Of a stretch of DNA of 64,000 nt, positions 1-10,395 are shown piece after piece. The notes under the pieces are model-generated. The model did not search any database. It had not been told where the DNA came from and saw only the letters and a list, made by a program, of their open reading frames with translations. This DNA comes from Microbacterium sp. TPD7012. Lineage in GTDB: Bacteria; Actinomycetota; Actinomycetes; Actinomycetales; Microbacteriaceae. Numbering within the stretch: the stretch's first letter is position 1; every line of letters begins with the position of its first letter. The stretch covers positions 1 to 64,000 of the forward strand of contig NZ_QDFV01000006.1 in the NCBI RefSeq assembly GCF_003075395.1, in the 5' to 3' direction. A program made the position numbers and the translations under genes.

Positions 1-363
<363 letters not shown>

Positions 364-615
364 AAAGAAATGCATACCCCATCGGGAAAACGATGACGCA
401 GCGAGTTTGATGCTGACCAAAGAGACAAATTCATTGCTGACTTCATCCGAATGCCAACCCCCAAAAGGGGCTGGTCTTTGATCCAAAGGAATTCTCACCC
501 AGCCGAAAAACGACTGAACGAGGATAATTTGGCATTTGACAAGTGCACGCTGTTGAGTTCTCAAGGATCGGATGCTCCCACGACCCAGCCATCACAGCCA
601 GGCCCGAAGGGCAAC
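364..615 (-). other. rrn operon leader (transcribed spacer 5' of 16S)
   Basis: This stretch lies between the rrn promoters and the 16S 5' end and holds no gene. On the minus strand it carries the element CTTGAGAACTCAACAGCGTG (about 547-566), which is of the type seen in actinobacterial rrn leaders and spacers. A short C4/G4 hairpin follows near 451-472. These are plausible antitermination and processing signals. That role is inferred from family knowledge, not shown by the sequence alone. Confidence 0.6.
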
Positions 616-621
616 TTCTCT

Positions 622-649
622 ATCTTAGCCATCCCGACTCGCTTGTCAA
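622..649 (-). promoter_or_regulatory. rrn promoter P2 (proximal)
   Basis: Reading the minus strand, a perfect -35 TTGACA (644-649) is followed after 16 bp by a good -10 TAAGAT (622-627). It points at the 16S gene with a leader of about 250 nt. This is the strongest sigma-70-type promoter I see in the window. Confidence 0.8.
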
Positions 650-718
650 ATCAGCGCGCGGCGCGGATCGAAGATCCGCTGCGCAGCCGATTCCAGCTGC
701 AGAAGGGGTGGACCTCCC

Positions 719-747
719 ATCCTAGACGCAAGCGTCTGATCTCTCAA
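719..747 (-). promoter_or_regulatory. rrn promoter P1 (distal)
   Basis: On the minus strand, TTGAGA (742-747), a 17-bp spacer and TAGGAT (719-724) form a second promoter about 100 bp upstream of P2. The spacer contains a perfect inverted repeat, AGACGC-AA-GCGTCT (724-737). A second palindrome, CTCTC-AA-GAGAG, spans 741-752 over the -35. Tandem rrn promoters are common. The two palindromes could be operator sites, but no protein can be named. Confidence 0.65.
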
Positions 748-1013
748 GAGAGAGGATCGGGAGTGGTTCTCCGCTTGAGGGGGGTGAAGCTCTGGGCTTC
801 TCCGCTTCCCTGTGGGGCGAACAAGTAATAAGTTACGTGGATTCCGGGGTTCTGGCAAATCGAGGCGGTACGCCCGGGCGTGTCGTCCGTCGTCCTCCGG
901 CGGTTTGCCCGGATCAGGGCGGTTTTCCGTCTGCGGAGACGCCAGGAGTACGATCGCGCCATGCTCATCCCGTCCGTCCGCAGTGCCCGCCGATGCTCCG
1001 ACGAGGACGCCGG

Positions 1014-2321
1014 ATGAGTGCCGGCCTCGCCCTCCTCTCCCGTGTCTGGACCGAGCTCGGCGGCGACCCCCGCATCCTCGGCGAGCTCGCCTCGGGCGCC
1101 GGCGAAGTCCCGCTCCCTTCTCGAGTCGCCACCGGCGACCTCGCCTGGGCGAGCGTCGGTCTGGCGACGCTCGCGGCAGGCCGGCATCCGTCGGCGATGG
1201 ATCCGGCCCGCATCGCCATGGCGTACCGGAGCGATCGTGTCCTGACGATCGACGGCACCGCTCCCCCGGTCTGGGCCGCGCTCTCCGGGTTCTGGCGGAC
1301 AGCAGACGGATGGATCCGCACCCACGGGAACTACCCCCATCACGCCACCGGCCTGCGCGCGGGGCTCCGGCTCGGCAGCACAGCCGACGCCGCCGACGTG
1401 CGCGATGCCCTCGCCGGACGGACATCCGCGGAGGCCATCGAGTCGATCAGCACCGCAGGCGGCCTCGCCGTCGCGGTGTCGGACGAGGATCCGGCCGCCG
1501 ATGCGCGGCTCCGGCAGACGGCGCTCCTCGACATCCGTCCGATCGGCACCGCAGACCCTCGGCGCGACGTCCTCTCCGGATCGTCGTCGCATCCGCTCAC
1601 CGGCATCCGCGTCCTCGATCTCACGCGGGTGATCGCCGGCCCGGTCTGCACCCGCACGCTCGCGCTGCTCGGCGCCGACCTGCTGCGCGTCGACCCGCCG
1701 GGGCTGCCTGAGCCGGAGTGGCAGCACCTGGACACCGGCCACGGGAAGCGCTCGACCCTGCTGGACGCGCGCTCCGCGCGATTCGAGGAGCTACTCGCCG
1801 GCGCGGACGTGGTGGTTCTCGGATACCGGCCCGCCGCACTCGCCCGCCTCGGACTCGATCCGCCGTCACTCGCGCGGCGGCATCCCGGACTGATCGTCGC
1901 CCAGCTCAGCGCCTGGGGCATGGATCACCCGCAGCGGGCGGGCTTCGACAGCCTCGTGCAGGCCGAGTCGGGGATCGCGCTCATCGAATCTCCCGACGGA
2001 GAGCGACCCGGAGCACTCCCCGCTCAGGCGCTCGACCACAGTGCAGGGTATCTGCTGGCCGCCGCGGTCACGATGCTGCTGCGCCGCCGCGCCCGCGAAG
2101 GCGGCTCGTGGTGGGTGCAGACCTCGTTGAGACGCGTCGCCGCCGAGCTTCTCGGCATGCCTCGCCGTGCCGAGCCGGACGACGAGGTCGCGCTCGACCC
2201 GGCGCCGCACGTCGCGCGGTTCCCCGTCGGCGACACCGAGCTGGTGACGGCGCGGCCCGCGCTCCCGGGCTTCGAGTTCGCGGCGCCTCACCCCTGGGGA
2301 GCGGATCAGCCCCGCTGGTGA
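1014..2321 (+). CDS. CaiB/BaiF-type (family III) CoA-transferase-like protein
   Basis: The 435-residue product has the family III CoA-transferase fold signature in its second half: a TGIRVLDLTRVIAGP-type segment near residue 200, a GKRSTLLD segment after it, then GADVVVLGYRP, and GFDSLVQAESG around residue 310. The last is where I would place the catalytic Asp. Such enzymes move CoA between carboxylic acids. The substrate cannot be told here, because no acyl-CoA dehydrogenase or similar partner is adjacent. The roughly 190-residue N-terminal part is less typical and may be a degenerate repeat of the fold. Upstream in-frame starts exist, but GAGGAC five bases before 1014 favours this one. It runs away from the rrn promoters and overlaps the end of the next gene by 16 bp, tail to tail. 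Confidence 0.75.
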   Translation: MSAGLALLSRVWTELGGDPRILGELASGAGEVPLPSRVATGDLAWASVGLATLAAGRHPSAMDPARIAMAYRSDRVLTIDGTAPPVWAALSGFWRTADGWIRTHGNYPHHATGLRAGLRLGSTADAADVRDALAGRTSAEAIESISTAGGLAVAVSDEDPAADARLRQTALLDIRPIGTADPRRDVLSGSSSHPLTGIRVLDLTRVIAGPVCTRTLALLGADLLRVDPPGLPEPEWQHLDTGHGKRSTLLDARSARFEELLAGADVVVLGYRPAALARLGLDPPSLARRHPGLIVAQLSAWGMDHPQRAGFDSLVQAESGIALIESPDGERPGALPAQALDHSAGYLLAAAVTMLLRRRAREGGSWWVQTSLRRVAAELLGMPRRAEPDDEVALDPAPHVARFPVGDTELVTARPALPGFEFAAPHPWGADQPRW

Positions 2322-3100
2322 GATCGTCGACCCACCGACAGGACAATGCACAGCACCAGGGTGACGGCGCCCCACAGCGCGCACGCCGGCGGAAGCACCC
2401 GATACGCGAGGTGCTGCACGGTGAACTCCGCGTCGAGCGGCCCGAGAACGGCCAGGCCCACGACCCATGCCGCGACCAGGACCACCGGCAGCGACAGCCA
2501 CCACGTCACGCGGACACCGTGCGGCAGCCGCTGCGAGAACTCCGGACGCGGATCCTGGCGACGCAGCCAGAGCAGTCCCCACACGCCGATGATCACGAGT
2601 CCGAGCACGCTCGACCCGTGCTGCAGCCACTTGAATCCGGTGAGCGGGCCCCACATCTCGTCGAGGGCCGGGAGCGCCTGCACGCCCCATCGCCCCTCGT
2701 GCGTGAACAGGTCCCAGACGATGTGCGAGAGCACTCCGAGGATGAGCGAGACGCCGAGCAGCAGCGGATAGACGCGCTTCTCCCCCACGCCCACCGCTCG
2801 TCCGGCCGCCTCGACGGCACCGACGTTCCACTCCTCGGGCAGCCGTCGCGCGAGCCACCGCGGAGCGAGCTCCGGCACGGCGGGACGCAGCACGGCGCGC
2901 CACACGAGGAACAGCACGAAGGCCACGACCGCCGTCCACACGACGTTCGCGAAGGTGTGGGTGAACGAGTAGTCCAGCCCGATGCCGCGCACGAACAGCG
3001 GGAGATCAGGGGTCATCGCACCGATCGCGATCGCCGCCGGCACCAGCGGCGTGCGGATGAACGGCAGCGCGACGACCGCGTGGCTCGGCGTGAACGGCAT
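2306..3100 (-). CDS. DUF4184 family membrane protein
   Basis: The 264-residue product begins MPFTPSHAVVALPF, the typical opening of DUF4184 proteins, which keep conserved His and Asp residues (PSHA, MTPDLP, HIVWDLFTHEG) between membrane segments. About six or seven hydrophobic helices are visible. The family is related in pattern to metal-dependent membrane hydrolases, but I know of no proven function. The start at 3100 is chosen because the conserved N-terminus begins there; the 43 upstream in-frame codons look non-coding. It ends 7 bp after tyrS in the direction of transcription and may be cotranscribed with it. Confidence 0.8.
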   Translation of the reverse strand: MPFTPSHAVVALPFIRTPLVPAAIAIGAMTPDLPLFVRGIGLDYSFTHTFANVVWTAVVAFVLFLVWRAVLRPAVPELAPRWLARRLPEEWNVGAVEAAGRAVGVGEKRVYPLLLGVSLILGVLSHIVWDLFTHEGRWGVQALPALDEMWGPLTGFKWLQHGSSVLGLVIIGVWGLLWLRRQDPRPEFSQRLPHGVRVTWWLSLPVVLVAAWVVGLAVLGPLDAEFTVQHLAYRVLPPACALWGAVTLVLCIVLSVGRRSHQRG

Positions 3101-3107
3101 CCGCTGC

Positions 3108-4409
3108 TCAGCCGATGAAGACGCCCGCGAGGGTCTTCTTGCCGCGGCGGAGCACGGAGACTCCCCCGGGGAGAGAACCCTGGACCGTGGCCGCCTCGTC
3201 TTCGACGCGTTCACCGTCGAGCGAGACACCGCCCTGGGCGATCGCGCGCCGGGCCTCGCCCAGGCTCGTCACGAGCTCGGTCGCGACCAGGGCTTCGACC
3301 ACCGGCGTGCCGGCGGCCACCGTCGCGTTCGGGAGTTCTTCGAGCGCGGTGCGCAGCGTCGATGCATCCAGTGCGGTCAGGTCGCCCTGCCCGAACAGCG
3401 CCTCGGATGCCGCGATCACGGCGGCGGTCGCATCGATCCCGTGCACCGTGGCGACGACCTCGAGGGCGAGACGCTTCTGCGCGGCACGGCGGAACGGCTC
3501 CGTCTCGACCAGCGCGGCGTACTCATCGATCTCGGCGCGGCTGAGGAAGGTGAACACCTTCAGCCGCTCGATCACGTCGGCGTCGGCCGTGCTCAACCAG
3601 AACTGGTACATCCGGTACGGGCTGCACATCTCGGCGTCGAGCCAGATCGCGTTGCCCTCGCTCTTGCCGAACTTCGTGCCGTCGCTGTTCGTGATCAGCG
3701 GCGTGCCGATCGCGTGGGCGGACACGCCTTCCGCACGACGGATGAGGTCGGTGCCGCTCGTGAGGTTGCCCCACTGGTCCGAGCCGCCGGTCTGCAGCAC
3801 GCAGTCGTACTGGCGGTACAGCTCGAGGTAGTCCATGCCCTGCAGGATCTGGTAGCTGAACTCGGTGTAGCTGATGCCCTCGTCGGACGCGAGGCGCGCA
3901 GCGACGGCATCCTTCTTCAGCATCGTGCCGACGCGGTAGTGCTTGCCGATCTCGCGCAGGAAGTCGATCGCCGACATCGGCGCCGTCCAGTCGAGGTTGT
4001 TCACCATGCGCGCGGCATTGTCGCCGTCGAAGCTGAGGTACCGCTCCACCTGCGTGCGCAGCCTGTCGACCCACTCGGCGACGGTCTCGCGCGTGTTCAA
4101 CGTGCGCTCCGCCGTGGGCCGCGGGTCGCCGATGAGACCGGTGGACCCGCCCACGAGTCCCAGCGGCTTGTGACCCGCCAGCTGGAGGCGCCGCATCGTC
4201 AGCAGCTGCACGAGGTTCCCGAGGTGCAGGCTCGGCGCCGTCGGATCGAACCCGCAGTAATACGTGATCGGGTCTCCCGCGAGAAGGGCGCGGAGCGCCT
4301 CCTGGTCGGTGGACACGTGGACGAGCCCGCGCCACAGCAGTTCGTCCCACACGTTCTCGAACGTGGGGTCGATCGCCGGAGTCGCGGTCGTCAGAGCGGG
4401 AGTTGACAC
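3108..4409 (-). CDS. tyrS: Tyrosyl-tRNA synthetase
   Basis: This 433-residue class I synthetase charges tRNA-Tyr in the cytoplasm. It shows the HIGH-type motif as HLGN (about residue 62), the YCGFDPTAPSLH and GGSDQWGN substrate-binding segments, KFGKS as the KMSKS loop, and a C-terminal S4 RNA-binding domain (LVTSLGEARRAIAQGGV). The length is normal for bacterial TyrRS. The start codon is GTG; a TAGCCT hexamer (4417-4422) lies 7 nt upstream, so the mRNA is probably leaderless. No T-box leader is possible in that arrangement. Confidence 0.98.
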   Translation of the reverse strand: MSTPALTTATPAIDPTFENVWDELLWRGLVHVSTDQEALRALLAGDPITYYCGFDPTAPSLHLGNLVQLLTMRRLQLAGHKPLGLVGGSTGLIGDPRPTAERTLNTRETVAEWVDRLRTQVERYLSFDGDNAARMVNNLDWTAPMSAIDFLREIGKHYRVGTMLKKDAVAARLASDEGISYTEFSYQILQGMDYLELYRQYDCVLQTGGSDQWGNLTSGTDLIRRAEGVSAHAIGTPLITNSDGTKFGKSEGNAIWLDAEMCSPYRMYQFWLSTADADVIERLKVFTFLSRAEIDEYAALVETEPFRRAAQKRLALEVVATVHGIDATAAVIAASEALFGQGDLTALDASTLRTALEELPNATVAAGTPVVEALVATELVTSLGEARRAIAQGGVSLDGERVEDEAATVQGSLPGGVSVLRRGKKTLAGVFIG

Positions 4410-4449
4410 GCGCTCCAGGCTATCAGCGCGCGCACTCCCGCTCCGCGCA

Positions 4450-5403
4450 TCACACGGCCGCGTCGAGACGGGAGCGCTCGTCCTCCGTCAGGATCACGGA
4501 TGCCGCATCAATCGCCGTGTCCAGCTGCGAGAGCCTGCTCCCGCCGAGGATGGGACGGATGCCGCGGGCCAGCTGCCACGCCAGCACGACCTGCCCGCGC
4601 TCGAGACCGCGATCCGCCGCGATCTCGGTGAGCACCCGCAGGCGCCGATCGCTCCCGGGGTGGTCGTACTCCTCGGGGACGGGCTTCGCGTCGTTGTCGT
4701 AGGCGCCGGAGAGCAGCGGCGTGTAGGCCCAGGTCTCCAGTCCGTTCTCGACCGCGTAGTCGTGCTGCTCGTCGCTCATCACACCGAAACGATGGATGAC
4801 GCCGGGCGGGCGCGTGCCGGGACGAACCCGCAGGTAGGTGCTGTTGAGCTGGAAGGCGTCGATCGGGATGCTGCCGATCGTGCGGGCGTGCGCCCTGGCG
4901 CGCTCGATGCGCCAGGCGGGGTGGTTGGAGGCGCCGACGCGGCGCACGATGCCGTCGCCGGTGAGGACGGCCAGGCCGTCGACCGTCTCCTCGATCGGAA
5001 CGGCACGGTCCTCCTGGTGCAGCCAGAGCAGATCGATCGTGTCGATGCCGAGGCGATCGAGGCTGCCACTCACGGCGTCGTGGATCGCGCGCGGCGAGAG
5101 ACCGGCGCGGTGCTCGGGCCAGGATCCCGGCCACAGCGGTTCCGCACCGACCTTCGTCGAGAGGCGGATCCGGTCGCGCACGCCGGGCCGCGCGGCGAAC
5201 CATCGGCCGAGCACCGCCTCGGATGCACCGCCGTGCCCGCTCTCACTGGCCCAGAAGCTGTAGCAGTCGGCGGTGTCGATCCACACGCCGCCGCGCTCGA
5301 CGAAGCGGTCGAGCAGCGCGAAGGAGGTGTCCTCGTCGACGAGGGTGCCGAACGACATCGCACCGAGGACGATCGGGGAGACAGGGGTGTCGAGATGTGT
5401 CAT
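4450..5403 (-). CDS. Aldo/keto reductase
   Basis: The 317-residue protein is a cytosolic NADPH-dependent aldo/keto reductase. All four catalytic residues are visible: Asp and Tyr in DTADCYSFW, Lys in LSTKVG, and His in LLWLHQED. A GASNHPAW segment and a C-terminal ILGGSRL cofactor loop follow. It is divergent from a MerR-type regulator, and the shared 55-bp region carries a perfect palindrome placed as MerR activators require, so this gene is the likely target. The start at 5403 sits 6 nt from a CACAGT -10 hexamer, giving a leaderless message. The substrate is not predictable; dicarbonyl, aldehyde or thiol stress would fit the regulator type. Confidence 0.92.
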   Translation of the reverse strand: MTHLDTPVSPIVLGAMSFGTLVDEDTSFALLDRFVERGGVWIDTADCYSFWASESGHGGASEAVLGRWFAARPGVRDRIRLSTKVGAEPLWPGSWPEHRAGLSPRAIHDAVSGSLDRLGIDTIDLLWLHQEDRAVPIEETVDGLAVLTGDGIVRRVGASNHPAWRIERARAHARTIGSIPIDAFQLNSTYLRVRPGTRPPGVIHRFGVMSDEQHDYAVENGLETWAYTPLLSGAYDNDAKPVPEEYDHPGSDRRLRVLTEIAADRGLERGQVVLAWQLARGIRPILGGSRLSQLDTAIDAASVILTEDERSRLDAAV

Positions 5404-5409
5404 GAGCCC

Positions 5410-5450
5410 ACTGTGCAACCTGGAGCGCACTCCAGGTCAAGCTCTAGGAT
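5410..5450. promoter_or_regulatory. MerR-type operator with divergent promoters
   Basis: The perfect inverted repeat ACCTGGAG-CGCA-CTCCAGGT spans 5418-5437. On the minus strand it sits between TTGACC (5435-5440) and CACAGT (5410-5415), separated by 19 bp. That overlong spacer is the hallmark of promoters activated by DNA twisting by MerR proteins, and this one drives the aldo/keto reductase. On the plus strand TAGGAT (5445-5450) serves the regulator itself, so bound regulator should also repress its own gene. Confidence 0.85.
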
Positions 5451-5457
5451 CGAGCGC

Positions 5458-5817
5458 ATGACGACGTACACACCCGCGGAGACCGCGGCCCGTTCCGGGT
5501 TCAGCATCGACACTCTGCGGTACTACGAGCGCGAGGGAATCCTTCCCGGAGTCCGACGCACCTCCGGCGGACACCGGGCGTACACGGATGTCGAGCTCGG
5601 GCTGCTCGAGTTCCTCAAGTGCCTGCGCGAGACCGGGATGCCGGTGGAGCGGCTGCGTCGCTACGGCCAGCTGTGTCAGAGGGACGACACCGTCCCGGAG
5701 CGGATCGCACTGCTCGAAGAGCACGCCGAGACCGTGGAGCGTCAGCTCGCGGAGGTGCTGGCGCAGCAGCAGCGCCTTGCCGAGAAGCTCGCCTGGTACC
5801 GCACGCAGCTCGGCTGA
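5458..5817 (+). CDS. MerR-family transcriptional regulator
   Basis: The 119-residue protein has the winged helix-turn-helix of MerR regulators at its N-terminus (FSIDTLRYYEREGILP, then GHRAYTDVEL). A long dimerisation coiled coil follows (ALLEEHAETVERQLAEVLAQ). No metal-binding Cys cluster is present at the C-terminus. The only Cys residues are in the middle (KCLRETGM, QLCQRDD), so it resembles the NmlR/AdhR or YhdM-like group that responds to aldehydes or electrophiles rather than a heavy-metal sensor; that is inference. It is divergent from the aldo/keto reductase it probably activates. The start is 7 nt after TAGGAT. Confidence 0.92.
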   Translation: MTTYTPAETAARSGFSIDTLRYYEREGILPGVRRTSGGHRAYTDVELGLLEFLKCLRETGMPVERLRRYGQLCQRDDTVPERIALLEEHAETVERQLAEVLAQQQRLAEKLAWYRTQLG

Positions 5818-5833
5818 TCCTCGGCCGGCGCGG

Positions 5834-6724
5834 TCAGCTGTGGGCCGCCCACCAGACCAGGAAGGCCGCGCTCAACGCGATCACCCAGCTGACGAGGCTG
5901 CCGACGAGGAAGTACTCGGCGCGGGCGCCGGTCTCGCCGTCGCGGGAGATCTCCGGGAAGCGGACGATGCCCTTCGCCGCGAGCATCGCAGCGAGGACCG
6001 GGTAGGCCGCCGCAAGGGTGAGGATCATCACGATCGTGCGCTCCAGCGGGCCGATCAGGCGACCGCCCTTGAAGCCGCCGCGACCGTCGGCGGGCATGGT
6101 CGTGGCCGCGACTGCCGGCGTCGCGGGGGCGGCATCGGGCTCGAGGACGGCGGCTTCGGGCGCGGCAAGTTCGGATGCGACAGGCTCGGAAGCGACAGGC
6201 TCGGATGCGACAGGCTCGGATGCGACAGGCTCGGATGCGACAGGCTCGGAAGCGGCAGGCTCGGGCGCGGACTGCTCCGCCTCGGCGGGTCGCCAGGTGT
6301 GCTCGCCGTCGAGCGCCGCCCGCACCACGAGGTTCGCGGACTCCAGCAGGAAGACGCCCGCGCCGAGGACGAGCATCGCGAGATCGAACGAGACATCGCC
6401 GAAGGGCGAGCGCAGGCTCCAGACAGCGCCGATGAGTCCGGCATCCGCCCGCGCGCCGAGCGACACGACAGCGCCGACGCTCAGGACGCCGAGAAGGACG
6501 GCCGGCCAGAAGCCCAGCGGAGCCCGCCGTTCGTCAGGCATGGACCAGACCCAGAGCGCACCCACCACGAGGGCGGCGATCATCGGCAGCAGCGCATCGC
6601 TGACGCTGCCGAGGAGCAGGAGCAGCACGGCCACGGTCAGGTACCCGATCCAGCGTCGCGGAGCGAACTGGCGGACGAGGTCGACGGCGCCGACGGCGAG
6701 GAGGACGAATCCGGCGATGATCAT
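5834..6724 (-). CDS. Multi-pass membrane protein, partner of SatD
   Basis: The 296-residue protein has about five hydrophobic helices in residues 1-130, then a roughly 75-residue acidic Pro/Ala linker made largely of SEPVA repeats, then two more helices. The C-terminal part (GRLIGPLERTIVMIL, then AAKGIVRF, then AEYFLVGSLVSW) resembles a conserved tail I recall from DUF3307-type membrane proteins that sit beside satD genes. The N-terminus does not look like DUF3307. It overlaps the upstream satD-like gene by 4 bp and is surely cotranslated. Function is unknown; a membrane complex controlled by the SatD protein is the simplest reading. Confidence 0.7.
   Translation of the reverse strand: MIIAGFVLLAVGAVDLVRQFAPRRWIGYLTVAVLLLLLGSVSDALLPMIAALVVGALWVWSMPDERRAPLGFWPAVLLGVLSVGAVVSLGARADAGLIGAVWSLRSPFGDVSFDLAMLVLGAGVFLLESANLVVRAALDGEHTWRPAEAEQSAPEPAASEPVASEPVASEPVASEPVASEPVASELAAPEAAVLEPDAAPATPAVAATTMPADGRGGFKGGRLIGPLERTIVMILTLAAAYPVLAAMLAAKGIVRFPEISRDGETGARAEYFLVGSLVSWVIALSAAFLVWWAAHS
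6178..6267 (-). repeat. 15-bp tandem repeat, six copies, coding
   Basis: Six head-to-tail 15-bp units (CGACAGGCTCGGATG with small changes) lie inside the membrane-protein gene. Each encodes five residues, SEPVA, in the cytosolic or periplasmic linker. Unit length is a multiple of three, so copy-number change would alter linker length without a frameshift. The middle copies are identical, which suggests recent duplication. Confidence 0.95.
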
Positions 6725-7365
6725 GCGGACCCTCCTCGCAGGACGGAGACTCCCTCGAGGAGCGCCGCGGCCCCTGCGCTGCGCAGCGACTTCGAGACGC
6801 TCGGCTGCGAGATGCCCTCTTCTTCGGCGAGCTCATGCTGCGACCTGCCGATCAGGCGGCCGTAGGTCAGGCGGCGTTCGCGTTCGCTCATCGCGCCGAC
6901 CAGCTCGTCGCGTACGAGCAGGTAGGCGTTCGACGCCGCGATCGTGCTCTCCATGACCTCATCCTGCCCCGGGGCTCCGACAATCCAGGTGCGCGCGCGC
7001 GGGATGGCGCGTCCTTCGCGGGCGTGCACGGTGTCGATCGCCGCTCGCGCGGCGTACCACCCCGGGCCGTCGGCCAGCTCGCCGTGCACGGATTCGACGG
7101 CGGACACCTCCCCCACCCCGATGCCGAAGCGGAAGCCGATCCCGTCGGGCAGCCGCAGCTGGATCATCAGCAGCGAGATCAGGGCCTCGCCGAGGTCGCG
7201 ATAGACGCCCTGCTGCTCGTCGCCCACCGTGGGCGTGAGCGGCTGAGCGGCGAGCGGGAGGTCGGCTTCGACCCGCGCGATCGTCTCGTCCAGCACCTGC
7301 TGGGCGGCGGTGCGATCGTCGAGCTTGCGAGAGCCCACGATGTCGGCGAGTACGGCGATGACCAT
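6721..7365 (-). CDS. SatD family protein with C-terminal HTH
   Basis: The 214-residue protein starts MVIAVLADIVGSRKLDDR, the conserved opening of SatD-family proteins. A TPTVGDEQQG segment and a GFRFGIGVGEV segment follow. The arrangement (ADIVGSR, GDEQQG, GIGVG) resembles a nucleotidyl-cyclase-like fold, but that is inference. The last 50 residues form a helix-turn-helix (SQHELAEEEGISQPSVSKSL), so it may bind DNA or RNA. In streptococci satD belongs to an acid-tolerance locus; no such role can be assumed here. It is first in a two-gene operon with the membrane protein. TATGGT lies 6 nt before the start, so the mRNA is probably leaderless. Confidence 0.82.
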   Translation of the reverse strand: MVIAVLADIVGSRKLDDRTAAQQVLDETIARVEADLPLAAQPLTPTVGDEQQGVYRDLGEALISLLMIQLRLPDGIGFRFGIGVGEVSAVESVHGELADGPGWYAARAAIDTVHAREGRAIPRARTWIVGAPGQDEVMESTIAASNAYLLVRDELVGAMSERERRLTYGRLIGRSQHELAEEEGISQPSVSKSLRSAGAAALLEGVSVLRGGSA

Positions 7366-7424
7366 GCCATAACCATACCACGCATAACTTCACTTTATGC
7401 CTTCAATGGCTATATATTGAGAAC
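7366..7424. promoter_or_regulatory. Divergent promoters and inverted repeat between satD-like and DUF1349 genes
   Basis: This AT-rich 59-bp gap holds two leaderless -10 hexamers: TATGGT (7372-7377) for the minus gene and TATATT (7413-7418) for the plus gene, each 6 nt from its start codon. Between them GCATAA-N7-TTATGC (7382-7400) is an inverted repeat, and TTATG recurs on the minus strand near 7366-7371. The HTH of the SatD protein is a candidate binder. Confidence 0.6.
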
Positions 7425-8009
7425 ATGCCTGAATCGCACATCATCCCGTGGAACGCCGGAACCTGGACCACCGCCCCGCAGACAGCGATCGAGACCGACG
7501 AGCTCGAGGTCACCGCCGTCGAGGGCAGCGACGCCTGGCGGCACACCGCCTACGGCTTCGTCCACGACACCGAGCATGCTCTCCTCGCCCCCTTGGGCGT
7601 GGGAGAGGCGATGGAGGTCGCCTTCCGCGCGCCGTGGGACGGGCAGTTCGATCAGGCCGGCATCTTCGTCCGGATCGACGCCGAGCACTGGATGAAAGCC
7701 GGTGTCGAGTACGCCGACGACCACCTGGGACTCGGCGCGGTCGTCACGGCGGGCGGCTCGGACTGGTCGGTCGGCCATGTCGACGAATGGCTCGAGAGCG
7801 AGATCACGGTGCGAGTGAGCCGGTGGGCGGATGCCCTGATCGTCCGCGCTCGCGCCGACGACGGCCCGTGGCGACTCGTGCGGGTCGCTCCGTTCGACGG
7901 CGCGGCCACGGCATCCGCCGGTCCCCTCCTCGCCTCCCCGACCCGTGCCGGTTTCACCGTGCGGTTCACCCGCTGGACCCGTTCCGAGGCCGACACCGAC
8001 CTGCACTGA
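7425..8009 (+). CDS. DUF1349 domain-containing protein
   Basis: The 194-residue protein matches the DUF1349 family, a concanavalin-like beta sandwich related to regulators of carbohydrate-active enzymes. Typical segments are WNAGTWTTAPQ at the N-terminus, QAGIFVRIDAEHWMKAGVEY in the middle and DGPWRLVRVAPF near the end. There is no signal peptide. Ligand and role are unknown; sugar binding is only a fold-based guess. It is a single gene with its own leaderless promoter, divergent from satD, and converges on argH with 26 bp between them. Confidence 0.8.
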   Translation: MPESHIIPWNAGTWTTAPQTAIETDELEVTAVEGSDAWRHTAYGFVHDTEHALLAPLGVGEAMEVAFRAPWDGQFDQAGIFVRIDAEHWMKAGVEYADDHLGLGAVVTAGGSDWSVGHVDEWLESEITVRVSRWADALIVRARADDGPWRLVRVAPFDGAATASAGPLLASPTRAGFTVRFTRWTRSEADTDLH

Positions 8010-8035
8010 ACGGGCGTGCGCTGACGCGGCGTCGG

Positions 8036-10391
<2,356 letters not shown>

Positions 10392-10395
<4 letters not shown>

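Noticed and set aside
646..1742. Long minus-strand frames opposite the CoA-transferase gene
   Set aside because: They are Arg-rich shadow frames typical of GC-rich coding DNA, without family motifs or good starts.
4043..4400. T-box or other tRNA-sensing leader before tyrS or pheS
   Set aside because: Both genes have a -10 hexamer 7-8 nt before the start, leaving no room for a leader.
6178..6267. Direct repeats as a possible CRISPR array
   Set aside because: The repeats are contiguous 15-bp units without spacers and are read in frame as protein.
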